A stretch of 64,000 nt of DNA from Lentibacillus saliphilus (GCF_019093865.1 NZ_JABJXD010000010.1:31605-95604), one strand, 5' to 3'. Counted from the stretch's first letter, positions 18,022 to 26,760 are shown. Program-made: numbers and translations. Notes: generated by a model not told the origin, from the sequence alone.

Positions 18022-19038
18022 ATGATTCGGAAATGGCCTTTTATAGGCAGTCGTGTTGTCAAGACAGGTGTTGCTGTCTTTTTAACTGCATGGATATGCA
18101 ATCTTTTTGACTGGCCACCAGTATTCGCCGTCATCACGGCTATAGTAACATTAGAACCGACTGTATCAGATTCAATCAAAAAAGGGTTAATTCGTTTTCC
18201 TGCGTCAGCCATTGGTTCATTCTATGCTGTTCTCTTTATATCACTGTTTGGGAATTCACCGATCACATATACATTTGCCGCGGTTTTTACCATTGCAACC
18301 TGTTTCAAATTAAAATTACACGCCGGACTCCTCGTTGCAACATTAACAGCTGTTGCGATGATTGAAGTGATTCACAGCCATTATCTTATTGCATTTTTTA
18401 TTAGACTAGGAACGACGACGATCGGATTAGTTGTGTCAACGGTTGTAAATATGTTTGTTCTTCCACCCGATTACACGAAAGAAATTGCTGAAAAAAGTGA
18501 CAAAGCGCGCAAGCAAACAGGTGAAATTGTTGAAAAGGTATTTAAGGATATTCTCGATCACAAACACGAGGAAAATGCGGTAGACATTCAAATGCTACAG
18601 CGTCTTGATCAAAAGTTGATTAATATTGAGACATTAATTCGATTCCAAAGAGAAGAAAGTAAATTCCACCCATTAGTTGGAAGTGAAAAAGAACAATTTC
18701 AATATGCATGTACGCACTTACAACAATTGCGCCTCATTCATTATCATTTGGATAATTTAATTTATACACCACTCCAGAAGCCAACATGGTCAAATGAAGA
18801 AAATGATATTATTTTAGAGGCTGTCGCTGCTTTAGGTCAAAGTATGAAAAACCGCTCCAAATATAATCAGGATGAACATATTGATCGCTTTAATCAATTG
18901 ATGGCTTTATTTTGGGAAGACAATGAAGAAATCACGAAAAAAAGCGACAAGCATCCAACACGCTTCCCACCTGAATTAATTATCCTATATGAATTGATTT
19001 CTATATACAAATTGGTTACGCGATACTACGCAAATTGA
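18022..19038 (+). CDS. Aromatic acid exporter family (FUSC/DUF939-like) protein
   Basis: A 338-residue protein. The first 150 residues contain about four to five hydrophobic helices and the family stretch FAVITAIVTLEPTVSDSIKKG; the rest is a helical cytoplasmic domain. Length and layout match Bacillus YqjA and relatives. Transport substrate unknown. AAAGGAGG precedes the ATG at 18022. It stands alone on the + strand. Confidence 0.8.
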   Translation: MIRKWPFIGSRVVKTGVAVFLTAWICNLFDWPPVFAVITAIVTLEPTVSDSIKKGLIRFPASAIGSFYAVLFISLFGNSPITYTFAAVFTIATCFKLKLHAGLLVATLTAVAMIEVIHSHYLIAFFIRLGTTTIGLVVSTVVNMFVLPPDYTKEIAEKSDKARKQTGEIVEKVFKDILDHKHEENAVDIQMLQRLDQKLINIETLIRFQREESKFHPLVGSEKEQFQYACTHLQQLRLIHYHLDNLIYTPLQKPTWSNEENDIILEAVAALGQSMKNRSKYNQDEHIDRFNQLMALFWEDNEEITKKSDKHPTRFPPELIILYELISIYKLVTRYYAN

Positions 19039-19098
19039 AAAAGCAGTACAGGATAGGATCGCGCATCGAAGCGCGAACTCCCATCCCCCCTGCTAACC
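19037..19098 (-). terminator. Long bulged terminator of the sppA-RDD operon
   Basis: On the - strand AGCAG / CTGCT and GGAT / ATCC close an inner CGCGC / GCGCG stem, followed by TTTTT. Confidence 0.7.
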
Positions 19099-19104
19099 AT
19101 TGTT

Positions 19105-19581
19105 TTACCGAGATTTTTCGTATACAACTCTTGTATTGCCAACCATATCATGAACGCCTTCCTTTTGGGGTGTAAAGGCAACAACTATATAAACGATATG
19201 AAACAACACCTCATTTATAAAACGCCCAACTACCTCACGGAAAAATAGATCTCCCCATGTTAATTGCTCTCCATTGATATGAACGACACGTAATCCGAAT
19301 ATCATCTTTCCTAAAGTTTGACCAAACAAGCGTGTCATTAAAAGGAAGTACCCATAAAAGATAACGACTCCAAGAATGCCCCCGACTGTCCAAAAACCAA
19401 TAGAAATCTGATTGAGTTCAAATAACAAATTAACTGGTCCAAGTAGCAGAGTACTGATTGCAAATATGACGAGTAAATCAGCTAAATAAGCCCAAAACCG
19501 CACCCAAAATCCAACATAACGCATTTCTTCGGCAACTGTTTGGTCTTCCGCCATAGCTATGTCAAATGTATCACCGTTCAT
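19105..19581 (-). CDS. yteJ: RDD family membrane protein
   Basis: A 158-residue RDD protein. It has GFWVRFWAYLADLLVIF in the first helix and three hydrophobic segments, and ends with the usual HDMVGNTRVV motif. The start at 19581 is the second of two adjacent ATGs, seven bases after GGGAGG. It lies just after sppA, as yteJ does after yteI/sppA in Bacillus subtilis, where the two genes are linked to lantibiotic resistance. Confidence 0.85.
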   Translation of the reverse strand: MNGDTFDIAMAEDQTVAEEMRYVGFWVRFWAYLADLLVIFAISTLLLGPVNLLFELNQISIGFWTVGGILGVVIFYGYFLLMTRLFGQTLGKMIFGLRVVHINGEQLTWGDLFFREVVGRFINEVLFHIVYIVVAFTPQKEGVHDMVGNTRVVYEKSR

Positions 19582-19594
19582 CATCGCACCTCCC

Positions 19595-20593
19595 TTATTT
19601 TGAATACAGGTACATTGCTCTTGGTCCAGATGAATCACGAATCAATTCAAGAAGACCTGAGAGCTCAGCTTCCTTACCAAGCAATTTCCCAGCTGTCATA
19701 CTAAATAACTGAGGAAATCCAACACCAGAACGATATTCAACAATAGAGGCACCCGCTAAATTGTGATCTTCCATGAGCATGTCAATCGTATCATCCAACG
19801 TTCCCAACTCATCAACAAGTCCGATATCCTTTGCTTGAGCGCCTGTATATACACGACCGTCACCTAATTTTCTAACCGTTTGCTCATCCATATCGCGCCC
19901 ATCAACAATCACTTGGACAAAGTCGCCATATAATTCATCAACCATCGTCTGTAAAATGTCATGCTCTTCGTCTGTCATTTCTTTCGTTGGTGACATAATG
20001 TCTTTAAATTCACCGCTTTTAATTGTTTTAACATCAACACCAAGATCTTCAGCAAGCTTGGCAACATTAATACTCTGCATGATCACACCGATTGAGCCCG
20101 TTAAAGTGGCTGGATGTGCAATAATTTTATCGGCTGGCGCTGAAATATAATAGCCACCTGAAGCCGCCGAATTACCCATCGAAATATAAACAGGCTTTTC
20201 ATATGTATCTTGAATCTCAACAACCTTATCATGAATTTCTGCGCTTTCGACAACACCGCCACCTGGAGTGTTAACCCTAATAATAACAGCATCAACGTGT
20301 TGATCCTCGCCTGCAGATTCTAACATCTTAAGAAATTGTTTATGATTGTAACCGGCCCCACTTAATACCGAACCGCTACCTGTATCTTGAATAACACCGT
20401 TCAGCTCAACAATTGCGATTTTATCCGTTGATGAGCCTGTTTCGATCATTACCTCTTCAAATGGCTGCTCTGTCATATCCAGCAAGGCTTCCCAGTCCGT
20501 CATAACAACACTTGATAAAAATTGAAAACCAATTGAAACGACGAATAAACCTGCTGCAATCCCCAGTGCTAACCACCTTTTCCCTGACATCAT
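19595..20593 (-). CDS. sppA: Signal peptide peptidase SppA (S49 family)
   Basis: A 332-residue membrane protease anchored by one N-terminal helix (about 6-28). The catalytic Ser lies in GNSAASGGYYIS (about residue 145), and the Lys base is expected about 50 residues later in VKTIKSGEFKD. It degrades cleaved signal peptides and other membrane peptides. The first Met abuts the ribosome site GAGGAG, so I start at the fourth codon (20593). Operon with the RDD gene. Confidence 0.92.
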   Translation of the reverse strand: MMSGKRWLALGIAAGLFVVSIGFQFLSSVVMTDWEALLDMTEQPFEEVMIETGSSTDKIAIVELNGVIQDTGSGSVLSGAGYNHKQFLKMLESAGEDQHVDAVIIRVNTPGGGVVESAEIHDKVVEIQDTYEKPVYISMGNSAASGGYYISAPADKIIAHPATLTGSIGVIMQSINVAKLAEDLGVDVKTIKSGEFKDIMSPTKEMTDEEHDILQTMVDELYGDFVQVIVDGRDMDEQTVRKLGDGRVYTGAQAKDIGLVDELGTLDDTIDMLMEDHNLAGASIVEYRSGVGFPQLFSMTAGKLLGKEAELSGLLELIRDSSGPRAMYLYSK

Positions 20594-20727
20594 GTTTGTC
20601 ATCTCCTCACATTATATTTTTTGCCGACTATCGGCTCTCCCCAAAACGGTATACGTCAATAACACCCATTTTGATTCAAAAATTGTTTAAATAGAATAGA
20701 ACGTATTTCAGAAATGTAATTCAGACC

Positions 20728-21318
20728 TTATTGATCCCTTTCTTGATGACGTTCTGCCATGTCATCTACAAGCTTTTCAGCTGCCCGGCGATAAAAATTA
20801 CTCATATTAACGAGCGCACATGCGAGCAATAATTGCTCTAAGTAGTCGCGATTGTCATCGTCCTCATATTGACCAACTTCATTCTCAACTTCTTCAGCAC
20901 ATGCAAGGACATTGTCTTTAAAACGCTCGGCATTCGTTTCTGTTAATTTAAGATAGCTCTCATATAAATCCTCTAAATGAAAATCATCGTCTGTAATTTG
21001 GTCATTCAATTCACCGAGGAGCTGCTTAATATCCTTGATTGACAACGCACCCTTTAATTGATAAATCATGCTAATTAGCATGAGATGATCTCTCGTATAA
21101 CGCTTGTTTTTTATGGGGATAAATAAATCCCCTTTCGCGTAATTATTGATCATCGTTTTCGTTAAGACTTTTTCATTTTCATGACGTTTTGATCCTGAAA
21201 ATTTCCTTTCAAACAATTGAATAACCTGGTCCATATATAAGTCCAAATCCGGTATATCCTCTATCGTTAACCTATTTTCTACTTGTAAATCATTAATCAA
21301 TGTTTCCCATCTTTTCAT
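20728..21318 (-). CDS. DUF1836 domain protein
   Basis: A 196-residue soluble protein, mostly helical, with the DUF1836 pattern (LTKTMINNYAKG... RYTRDHLMLISMIYQLK). The middle part resembles a MerR-like winged helix, so it may bind DNA. No metal or catalytic residues are visible. GGAGG precedes the ATG. Function unknown. Confidence 0.8.
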   Translation of the reverse strand: MKRWETLINDLQVENRLTIEDIPDLDLYMDQVIQLFERKFSGSKRHENEKVLTKTMINNYAKGDLFIPIKNKRYTRDHLMLISMIYQLKGALSIKDIKQLLGELNDQITDDDFHLEDLYESYLKLTETNAERFKDNVLACAEEVENEVGQYEDDDNRDYLEQLLLACALVNMSNFYRRAAEKLVDDMAERHQERDQ

Positions 21319-21450
21319 GATGAGCCTCCAATGTCATATTTTCTCATATTATACTGAAAAAAAACATCGGAGTAAACCTTGACTACATGAAGATATACTA
21401 GTATGATTATATGTAGTTTCAATAACTACATGTTAAAAGGAGTTGATTAC

Positions 21451-22101
21451 ATGGGTGCATGTATACGTGAACCAATCAACGGTTTGACCCATTTATTCGG
21501 TGCTGTTTTATCAATTTTTGGTCTTTTGGCGCTCATTCTGAAAGCGAGCGCAACAACAGACTCTATTCTGGCCATTTCGGCAGTCATTATTTTCGGCGTG
21601 AGCATGATTTTGTTATATTCTGCGTCTGCCACATATCACATGGTCATTGCCCGTGATCGGGTTATTGCTTTTCTTAGAAGAATGGATCATTCCATGATAT
21701 TCGTTCTGATTGCTGGGACGTATACACCGTTTTGTCTCATTAGTTTAAATGGGACGAAAACAGGCTGGATTCTCTTTGCAGTGATCAACGGTCTAGCCAT
21801 CTTAGGCGTCATCTTCAAGCTTGTCTGGTTTCACGCACCTAGATGGTTATCAACTTCTTTATATATTGTTATGGGGTGGATTGTCGTCTTTTTTAGTCCG
21901 TCTCTTGCACCAGTTATCGGGACAGCTGGTCTTGTTTATTTGGTACTCGGTGGCGTTTCCTATACGATCGGTGGCTTTATTTACTGGTTGAAGCCGAAGT
22001 TCTTGGAGTTTAAACATATGGGGTTCCATGAGATATTTCATATTTTCATCTTATTTGGCAGCCTATTTCATTTTATTTGTATCTATTGGTATGTGTTGTA
22101 A
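21451..22101 (+). CDS. Haemolysin III family membrane protein (PAQR-like)
   Basis: A 216-residue protein with seven hydrophobic segments. It has the family motifs SATYHM and RMDHSMIFVLIAGTYTPFCL, and His residues near the C-terminus (HMGFHEIFHIF) that belong to the PAQR zinc-hydrolase pattern. Members are YplQ/YqfA-like membrane proteins; a real haemolytic role is doubtful. The start at 21451 is set by AAAAGGAG; the 16 codons upstream are outside it. Confidence 0.88.
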   Translation: MGACIREPINGLTHLFGAVLSIFGLLALILKASATTDSILAISAVIIFGVSMILLYSASATYHMVIARDRVIAFLRRMDHSMIFVLIAGTYTPFCLISLNGTKTGWILFAVINGLAILGVIFKLVWFHAPRWLSTSLYIVMGWIVVFFSPSLAPVIGTAGLVYLVLGGVSYTIGGFIYWLKPKFLEFKHMGFHEIFHIFILFGSLFHFICIYWYVL

Positions 22102-22116
22102 GGCAAAATAAAATTC

Positions 22117-22156
22117 AAAAAGCGTTTGGCTCTGATTTATGCCAAACGCTTTTTTA
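22117..22156. terminator. Bidirectional terminator
   Basis: AAAAAGCGTTTGGC / GCCAAACGCTTTTTT: a 9-bp GC-containing stem between the converging haemolysin III and M42 genes, with T runs both ways. Confidence 0.88.
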
Positions 22157-22175
22157 GTCTATCTAACTCTCAATG

Positions 22176-23225
22176 TTACACCATTTCTGACTGGATATAG
22201 TGATATAAGAGATGCTCGGTATTTGTGAGTGAAGCTTCATGTGTACGTTCAAATGCATGCGATGAATCAATCCCTGGGCCTACTAAGCCGTGAACGATAT
22301 CATGCCCAGCTCTTATCGCTGCTGAGGCATCCGAGCCGTAGTATGGATAAATATCAAGCTGATAACCGATATTGTTTTTACGGGCTAGCTCAACTAAGTG
22401 ATTGCGTAAGCCTAAGTGATACGGACCACTGGCATCCTTCACACAGATTGATACAGTATACTCATCCGTTGCTTGACCATCGCCCATTGCACCCATATCA
22501 ACAGCAAGATATTCTACTGTTTCAGGTGTAATGTTTGAATTACCACCATAGCCGATTTCTTCGTTGTTAGAGATTAGGAAGTGTGTCGTATATGGCAATG
22601 TGATGTTTTCCTCCTGCACCCGTTTGATGAGCTGGAGAAGAATGGCAACACTGGCCTTATCGTCAAGATGGCGTGATTTAATAAAGCCGCTGTCAGTCGT
22701 TTCAACACGTGGATCAAATGACACAAAATCCCCTACTTCAATGCCCAACGCTCTGACATCGTCTGCATTTTCTACCCTTGCGTCAACACGGATTTCCATA
22801 TTATCTTCATTACGTTCTGCTGTACCGGCATCTTTATAAACGTGAACAGATGTCTGATGCATCAATATCGTACCTGTAATGTCATGCCCGCCAGCGGTAT
22901 GTATACGGCAATATTCACCTTCTATTGAGTTAAACTTAAACCCACCAATTAAAGCGATTTTAAGCCGTCCATTACCTTTAACCTCTTTAACCATGGCACC
23001 GAGGGTATCAACATGTGCTGTTAGCATCCGGTGCCGTGTCGTATCCTGCCCAGGTAATGTCGCAATTAAACCACCTTTACGGTTCCGATACGTGTCAACA
23101 TCTCGTTTTGTTAAATAGTCTTCGACAAATTGAATAACGTTGTCAGTATAACCAGACGGGCTCGGTATCGAAACGAGCTCTTGAATAAGCTGAATCGTTT
23201 CTTCTGTATTTGGATATGTCGTCAT
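22176..23225 (-). CDS. M42 family metallopeptidase
   Basis: A 349-residue di-metal aminopeptidase. Ligand and catalytic motifs are present: TAHVDTLG, SRHLDDKASV, NNEEIGYGGNSN and AVDMGAMGDG. Relatives (YsdC, PepA/glutamyl aminopeptidase, TET peptidases) form large oligomers and trim peptides in the cytoplasm. GGGAGG precedes the ATG. Monocistronic. Confidence 0.9.
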   Translation of the reverse strand: MTTYPNTEETIQLIQELVSIPSPSGYTDNVIQFVEDYLTKRDVDTYRNRKGGLIATLPGQDTTRHRMLTAHVDTLGAMVKEVKGNGRLKIALIGGFKFNSIEGEYCRIHTAGGHDITGTILMHQTSVHVYKDAGTAERNEDNMEIRVDARVENADDVRALGIEVGDFVSFDPRVETTDSGFIKSRHLDDKASVAILLQLIKRVQEENITLPYTTHFLISNNEEIGYGGNSNITPETVEYLAVDMGAMGDGQATDEYTVSICVKDASGPYHLGLRNHLVELARKNNIGYQLDIYPYYGSDASAAIRAGHDIVHGLVGPGIDSSHAFERTHEASLTNTEHLLYHYIQSEMV

Positions 23226-23376
23226 ATAAAGGGCCTCCCTAATTCTTATATCTATAGTTTAATCGTTCGGCGGTGGATTTGGCAATGGACATTCCACGCT
23301 TTATGCAACAATCATACAACGTGATGTACGTTGACCCTATATCGCAAAATGGCTTGGCCTTTCAACTATCATCCTA

Positions 23377-23772
23377 TCAAGGTGCAACAAGCTCCACCTT
23401 GATTCTGTCTGGATCTTCAAAATAAACAGCGTAATAGTCATCTCCGCCAGCAAAAGGATGTTGCTCTGTATAAAGTAAGTTAACGCCTTTATGATTTAGT
23501 TTTTCAGTCATGTCGTCCACGTGCTCCCGTGACTCGGCATAAAATGCTAAATGATTTAACCCTACTCGACATCTATGATAGGGGATGTCTAGAAATCGCT
23601 CTTCTACTTGAACAAAAACGATGTATGTATCCCCCATTTTCCAACTTTGTCCACCTTCCCATTTCTGAAAAGAACTGTATCCTAATTCCTCTAAAAACCA
23701 ACCCCAAAAATCAAGCGACCTTTTTAGATTAGAAACATAAAGCTCAATATGATGTATAACGCCCTTTGCCAA
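23377..23772 (-). CDS. VOC superfamily (glyoxalase-like) protein
   Basis: A 131-residue protein with two beta-alpha-beta-beta-beta modules. HHIELYVSNLKRSLDFW opens the first and LNHLAFYAESREHVDDM the second; FEDPDRIKVELV ends the fold. The metal ligands His, His and Glu are visible. Substrate unknown. I place the start at TTG 23772, seven bases after a G6 run; an earlier TTG abuts it. Confidence 0.85.
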   Translation of the reverse strand: MAKGVIHHIELYVSNLKRSLDFWGWFLEELGYSSFQKWEGGQSWKMGDTYIVFVQVEERFLDIPYHRCRVGLNHLAFYAESREHVDDMTEKLNHKGVNLLYTEQHPFAGGDDYYAVYFEDPDRIKVELVAP

Positions 23773-23797
23773 TAGCAAGCCCCCCTTATTTTACCTT

Positions 23798-24013
23798 TTA
23801 ACAGAAAAAGACAGCGTATATAATAAACGCTAAAATGAGGACAAGAATAAGGATCCCAGTCCCTTTCCAGCCTAATGCCCCGACTAAGTCAACTAGATTA
23901 CCACTATTTGCTCTATTGATTGAATCATTTAAATGACCACCAGAATTGCGTTTCCGCTCCTCTTGGCTCATTCTTTCTCTTCTTTCTTGAGGAGATTCTT
24001 TATCATGACTCAA
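23798..24013 (-). CDS. DUF6366 small membrane protein
   Basis: A 71-residue protein: a charged N-terminal half (SHDKESPQERRERMSQEE), a GNLVDLVGALGWKGTG segment and one C-terminal membrane helix. This matches a small Bacillaceae family of unknown role. A longer ATG frame to 24046 exists, but a near-perfect ribosome site AAGGTGGTGAT lies right before the TTG at 24013. Confidence 0.8.
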   Translation of the reverse strand: MSHDKESPQERRERMSQEERKRNSGGHLNDSINRANSGNLVDLVGALGWKGTGILILVLILAFIIYAVFFC

Positions 24014-24084
24014 TGAGATCACCACCTTTAGCTTAAAGGTATACAAATAATCATATAGTTGAAATTAGGTTAATGATAGCATAT

Positions 24085-24115
24085 AAAAAGCCGTCTCCTA
24101 AAATAGAAGACGACT
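24085..24115 (-). terminator. Terminator-like hairpin left of attL
   Basis: On the - strand GTCGTCTTC / GAGACGGC stem (with G-U pairs), then TTTTT. It may be a second stop for ssrA transcripts in the unintegrated chromosome. Confidence 0.5.
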
Positions 24116-24159
24116 ACAGCTGTTTATATAAGTTTGTTACTACGGTCTTATCATTCCAC

Positions 24160-24188
24160 AAAAAAACCACCAACATATGTATTGGTGG
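24160..24188 (-). terminator. Native ssrA terminator, now separated from ssrA
   Basis: On the - strand CCACCAA / TTGGTGG 7-bp stem followed by seven T. It begins inside the CCACCA end of the ssrA remnant, so it was the natural tmRNA terminator before prophage insertion. Confidence 0.75.
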
Positions 24189-24199
24189 AGACGGCGGGA
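24183..24199 (-). ncRNA. ssrA: 3' tip of ssrA (tmRNA) left at attL
   Basis: On the - strand the sequence reads TCCCGCCGTCTCCACCA. This fits the end of a tmRNA: CGTCTCC can pair with the universal 5' GGGGACG acceptor strand, followed by discriminator A and CCA. Upstream of it on this strand the sequence is prophage, so only the last 17 bases remain here. The 15-bp part shared with 63986-64000 is the crossover core. The body of ssrA should lie just beyond the right edge of the window. Confidence 0.8.
24185..24199. repeat. attL core
   Basis: A 15-bp direct repeat identical to 63986-64000. The repeat ends here at GGGA followed by TACTC, which is no longer tmRNA-like. Confidence 0.88.
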
Positions 24200-24245
24200 T
24201 ACTCTGAATTAAATCACCCTTAGTTTTAAAAATACAACAAAAGGC

Positions 24246-24327
24246 TTGATACAACAGGCTTTTTAGCAACTTATGAAAAAGTCACTAAAACAATAATTTT
24301 AGCGTTATAGTATCATTTTTGTATCAC
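24246..24327. other. Possible integrase arm-type sites, left arm
   Basis: GTATCA heptamers occur at 24310-24316 (GTATCAT) and 24321-24327 (GTATCAC), with an inverted copy TTGATAC at 24246-24252. The same motif occurs three times beside attR. The region 24200-24440 has no gene I can support. Confidence 0.5.
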
Positions 24328-24337
24328 GACAGTCCCT

Positions 24338-24376
24338 AAAAATAACCCTTCTTGTTTTCTTGGAGGGTTATTTTTT
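24338..24376. terminator. Terminator-like hairpin inside attL
   Basis: AATAACCCT / AGGGTTATT stem with T run on the + side and A run before it. Confidence 0.7.
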
Positions 24377-24440
24377 CAAGTAGTTACAAAAGAGGATTTT
24401 ATATATTCCTGGAGAATTAATCATCAAAGGGGGAGTTGTG

Positions 24441-24599
24441 ATGGAAACGTTGCATGACTACGTCAAATGGATCGCTAACAGTATGGGAGTAAGATTGACT
24501 GAAGAACACATAAATGATATTACTCTTAGGCTTGTGGAGAGCAAAAAGTACAGGGAATCTGTATCAGAACTATCAAGGATGATACTGGATACACAGTAA
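24441..24599 (+). CDS. Small hypothetical phage protein
   Basis: A 52-residue protein (METLHDYVKWIANSMGVRLT...), helical and charged, without a membrane helix. AAGGGGGAG lies just upstream and a terminator directly downstream, so it looks like a self-contained transcription unit on the + strand next to attL. Family not recognised. Confidence 0.65.
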   Translation: METLHDYVKWIANSMGVRLTEEHINDITLRLVESKKYRESVSELSRMILDTQ

Positions 24600-24601
24600 T
24601 T

Positions 24602-24627
24602 AAAAAAGGGCCGCATTGGCCCTTTTT
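24602..24627. terminator. Bidirectional terminator
   Basis: AAAAAAGGGCC / GGCCCTTTTT short GC stem between converging genes. Confidence 0.8.
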
Positions 24628-24635
24628 ATCCTTTA

Positions 24636-25076
24636 TCATTGCTTTCTTTTTTTCTCGGCTATCATTGTTTCAATGATATCATTGCCGTAACCTCTACCCT
24701 TTAATTCATTTCTTAACTCCTTAAGGTCCTCATACAACTCGACATTAATTTCTTTTTGTTCAGGTTCATCTACTGCACCTAAGCTTTCTTTATCATCATC
24801 TCTAGTTTTTAAATATGTATGAATGCCTTTTAATATATCTGTCTGCTCTTCAGCAACATGTTTTTTCTCATCAAGCAAATTAACGATTTCAGCAAAACCA
24901 AACATAATAATACCACTGATAAATCCCGCTGCAATCCATGTTAATAATACCGCGTAATTCTCTTCACTCGAATACATACCGTCCATTGGTATTTTGTATA
25001 AATTTAGACCAACAATAAATCCACCAACTATACTTAGTGCCCCAACAGTATTCAATGCAATTGCCACTTTGTTCAT
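24636..25076 (-). CDS. Hypothetical membrane protein
   Basis: A 146-residue protein with two N-terminal hydrophobic helices (about 5-25 and 44-66) and a charged cytoplasmic tail rich in Glu and Lys that is probably coiled coil. GGGGGG AGA precedes the ATG. It lies between attL and the toxin-antitoxin candidate, a typical place for lysogenic conversion genes. Function unknown. Confidence 0.7.
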   Translation of the reverse strand: MNKVAIALNTVGALSIVGGFIVGLNLYKIPMDGMYSSEENYAVLLTWIAAGFISGIIMFGFAEIVNLLDEKKHVAEEQTDILKGIHTYLKTRDDDKESLGAVDEPEQKEINVELYEDLKELRNELKGRGYGNDIIETMIAEKKRKQ

Positions 25077-25220
25077 AAGAATCTCCCCCCTCTACATTAC
25101 CATTCGACACATATCCCTATTTTCCTCCTAACAAAAGAGCAGTTTATGTTTTCTTGGCGAATTATATATTAGTAATAGTTTTAGGCGGGGGTTCATCAGA
25201 TAATTCATAGTAGTAATCAT

Positions 25221-25242
25221 TAAAAAAGACCCAAATTGGGCC
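25221..25242 (-). terminator. Terminator of the PanAT-like operon
   Basis: GGCCCAATTTGGGTC hairpin then six T on the - strand, directly after the stop codon of the toxin candidate. Confidence 0.8.
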
Positions 25243-25599
25243 TTAATGAACTCTGTGGTTGGGGTCAATTCTACAAATTACAAAATACCCCTCTTTTAAA
25301 TACCCATGGATTCTAAACTTACCTGAAACTTCATAATGGTATATATTATATCCGTCTATTGAATCACTTTTATCAGGGGATCTTCCGAATCGTTGATTAA
25401 CCTCTAGTACCGTTAAATTTTTTCCAACTGTCTTATCTATAAAGCTGTTAAAAGCTTTTACTTCTCGTTTTTGTAAATCTTTAAAACAAAACCCATTCTC
25501 CAACGATCTCTCCAAAGACATTTTGAATTTCGCTTTGCTTTTATTAGTTAATACTTGTCCTTTTTTAGGTATCCCTATATTTTTGGTTGTTAATTGCAA
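25243..25599 (-). CDS. Putative toxin partner of Panacea antitoxin
   Basis: A 118-residue basic protein. The C-terminal half (about 60-118) has short strands ending KFRIHGYLKEGYFVICRIDP, a compact beta fold reminiscent of small RNase-type toxins, though I cannot assign a catalytic residue. It starts with TTG three bases after the stop of the upstream Panacea-domain gene, and the ribosome site GGTGGG is inside that gene's last codons, so the pair is translationally coupled. Antitoxin-first order and adjacency are the main grounds for the toxin call; enzymatic activity is inference. Confidence 0.6.
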   Translation of the reverse strand: MQLTTKNIGIPKKGQVLTNKSKAKFKMSLERSLENGFCFKDLQKREVKAFNSFIDKTVGKNLTVLEVNQRFGRSPDKSDSIDGYNIYHYEVSGKFRIHGYLKEGYFVICRIDPNHRVH

Positions 25600-25602
25600 T
25601 TA

Positions 25603-26052
25603 TTACCCACCCAAATATATTGATCTATAATAATTCCTCATATCTTCGGTTGAAATAACTACGTTGGAGTTCTCATTTGGTTCTAATCCTGCACGAGCGT
25701 TTATCCAAGGTGCTTCACTATGGGTTAGTGCTTCCAATGAATTACCGTCTTGATCACCATATGTTTCCCAAACAGATTCTAAGATAGACAACGACTCTTC
25801 ACAAAAATTGACAGTTGCCTCTTCTGTTTTCGGTATAGGATTCCATCCATATGTTTTATATTTTTGGTATAAACTGGGTGCGACAGGACCGTGAACCCAT
25901 GCCTGAAAGCTTTCATCTTCAATTAATGGTCTTTGAAGCAAAGCTTGATGCCACGCCTCTGCATAATAAGCAAGTTTTTGAAGTTTTTTTGGAGTCATGC
26001 TATTTTTACTTAGAAAATAATTAGCTACATCCAATACGCTAATTCGATTCAT
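25603..26052 (-). CDS. Panacea (SocA/GepA, DUF4065) domain protein, putative antitoxin
   Basis: A 149-residue protein with the Panacea signature: an N-terminal helix (VANYFLSKNSMTPKKLQKLA), YYAEAWHQALL, and FQAWVHGPVAPSLYQKY. These domains act as antitoxins against many unrelated toxins and also occur as phage accessory proteins (family knowledge). I use the ATG at 26052, preceded by GGAGGGAGAAG, and not the 26-codon upstream extension. Co-transcribed with the 118-residue gene. Confidence 0.8.
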   Translation of the reverse strand: MNRISVLDVANYFLSKNSMTPKKLQKLAYYAEAWHQALLQRPLIEDESFQAWVHGPVAPSLYQKYKTYGWNPIPKTEEATVNFCEESLSILESVWETYGDQDGNSLEALTHSEAPWINARAGLEPNENSNVVISTEDMRNYYRSIYLGG

Positions 26053-26324
26053 TCTTCTCCCTCCACACAAAAGAATAAATTTACTATTCATATTCAATAT
26101 CCACCTTTTTATCATAGTCATTACCTTCATTTAATGAACTTATGCTACTTAGGGTGAAATATTGAATAAAATTAATGTCCTTATGCAATATTTTCCTGTT
26201 AATTCTATGATAACACCATTTCGGACATATTGAAACAAAATAACACAATTTGAAATGGTTTATAACAGAAATGCTCCCTTGCCGTAACTTTTTTCGAATG
26301 TGTTTATAGGGAGGGGGATTTTTT

Positions 26325-26522
26325 TTGGAAAAAATAATGCCAGGACATTTAGTTGGGTTTGGTTCAGTTAGGGAAATGTATGATTTAGAGAATTATTATG
26401 ACGATGGCTTTACGGATGCAGGAGTGACAGAATTACACTTTAAAGACATATTGACTGATGCAGAGTGTGAAAAGTTGTGTGCGGAATTGTCTGGAGAAGT
26501 TTTAACTTGGAATAAGGTGTGA
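26325..26522 (+). CDS. Small acidic hypothetical protein
   Basis: A 65-residue acidic protein (LVGFGSVREMYDLENYYDDG...), no membrane helix, family not recognised. The start is TTG at 26325, seven bases after GGAGGGGGA. It is transcribed away from the Panacea pair. The 270 bases upstream hold no other gene I can support. Confidence 0.6.
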   Translation: MEKIMPGHLVGFGSVREMYDLENYYDDGFTDAGVTELHFKDILTDAECEKLCAELSGEVLTWNKV

Positions 26523-26582
26523 AAGGGTCGAATATAGGCCCTTATTATGCTTCAAATCAAGGGAATTACTTCCAAAAACCTG

Positions 26583-26611
26583 TTGACTCACACCTTATAA
26601 GGTGTTATAAT
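26583..26611 (+). promoter_or_regulatory. Strong promoter with a perfect 16-bp palindromic operator in its spacer
   Basis: TTGACT (26583-26588), 17-base spacer, TATAAT (26606-26611). The spacer contains ACACCTTATAAGGTGT (26590-26605), a perfect inverted repeat. A dimeric regulator bound there would cover both boxes. It drives the three-gene micro-peptide operon. Confidence 0.85.
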
Positions 26612-26641
26612 ATAATTAACAAGTCAAAGGGAGGTGTATAA

Positions 26642-26752
26642 ATGGAAAGTCTTACAAAAATAATAGAAGCGATAGCCGCCATAATCACAGCCATCGCTTC
26701 ACTAATAACAGCCCTTGTCGCCTACAAGGTATCTAAAAAAGATAAAAAATAG
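26642..26752 (+). CDS. 36-residue membrane micro-peptide
   Basis: MESLTKIIEAIAAIITAIAS is followed by a hydrophobic stretch and a basic tail ending SKKDKK. One continuous 25-residue hydrophobic or amphipathic helix fills most of it, resembling type I toxin peptides or holin-like micro-proteins in layout. AAAGGGAGGTG precedes the ATG. It is the first gene after the palindrome promoter. A perfect 11-bp hairpin follows its stop. Confidence 0.7.
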   Translation: MESLTKIIEAIAAIITAIASLITALVAYKVSKKDKK

Positions 26753-26760
26753 GCAACAAC

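Noticed and set aside
25080..25220. Gene between the 146-residue membrane protein and the toxin candidate
   Set aside because: No open frame with a ribosome site was found in these 140 bases; only the terminator is supported.
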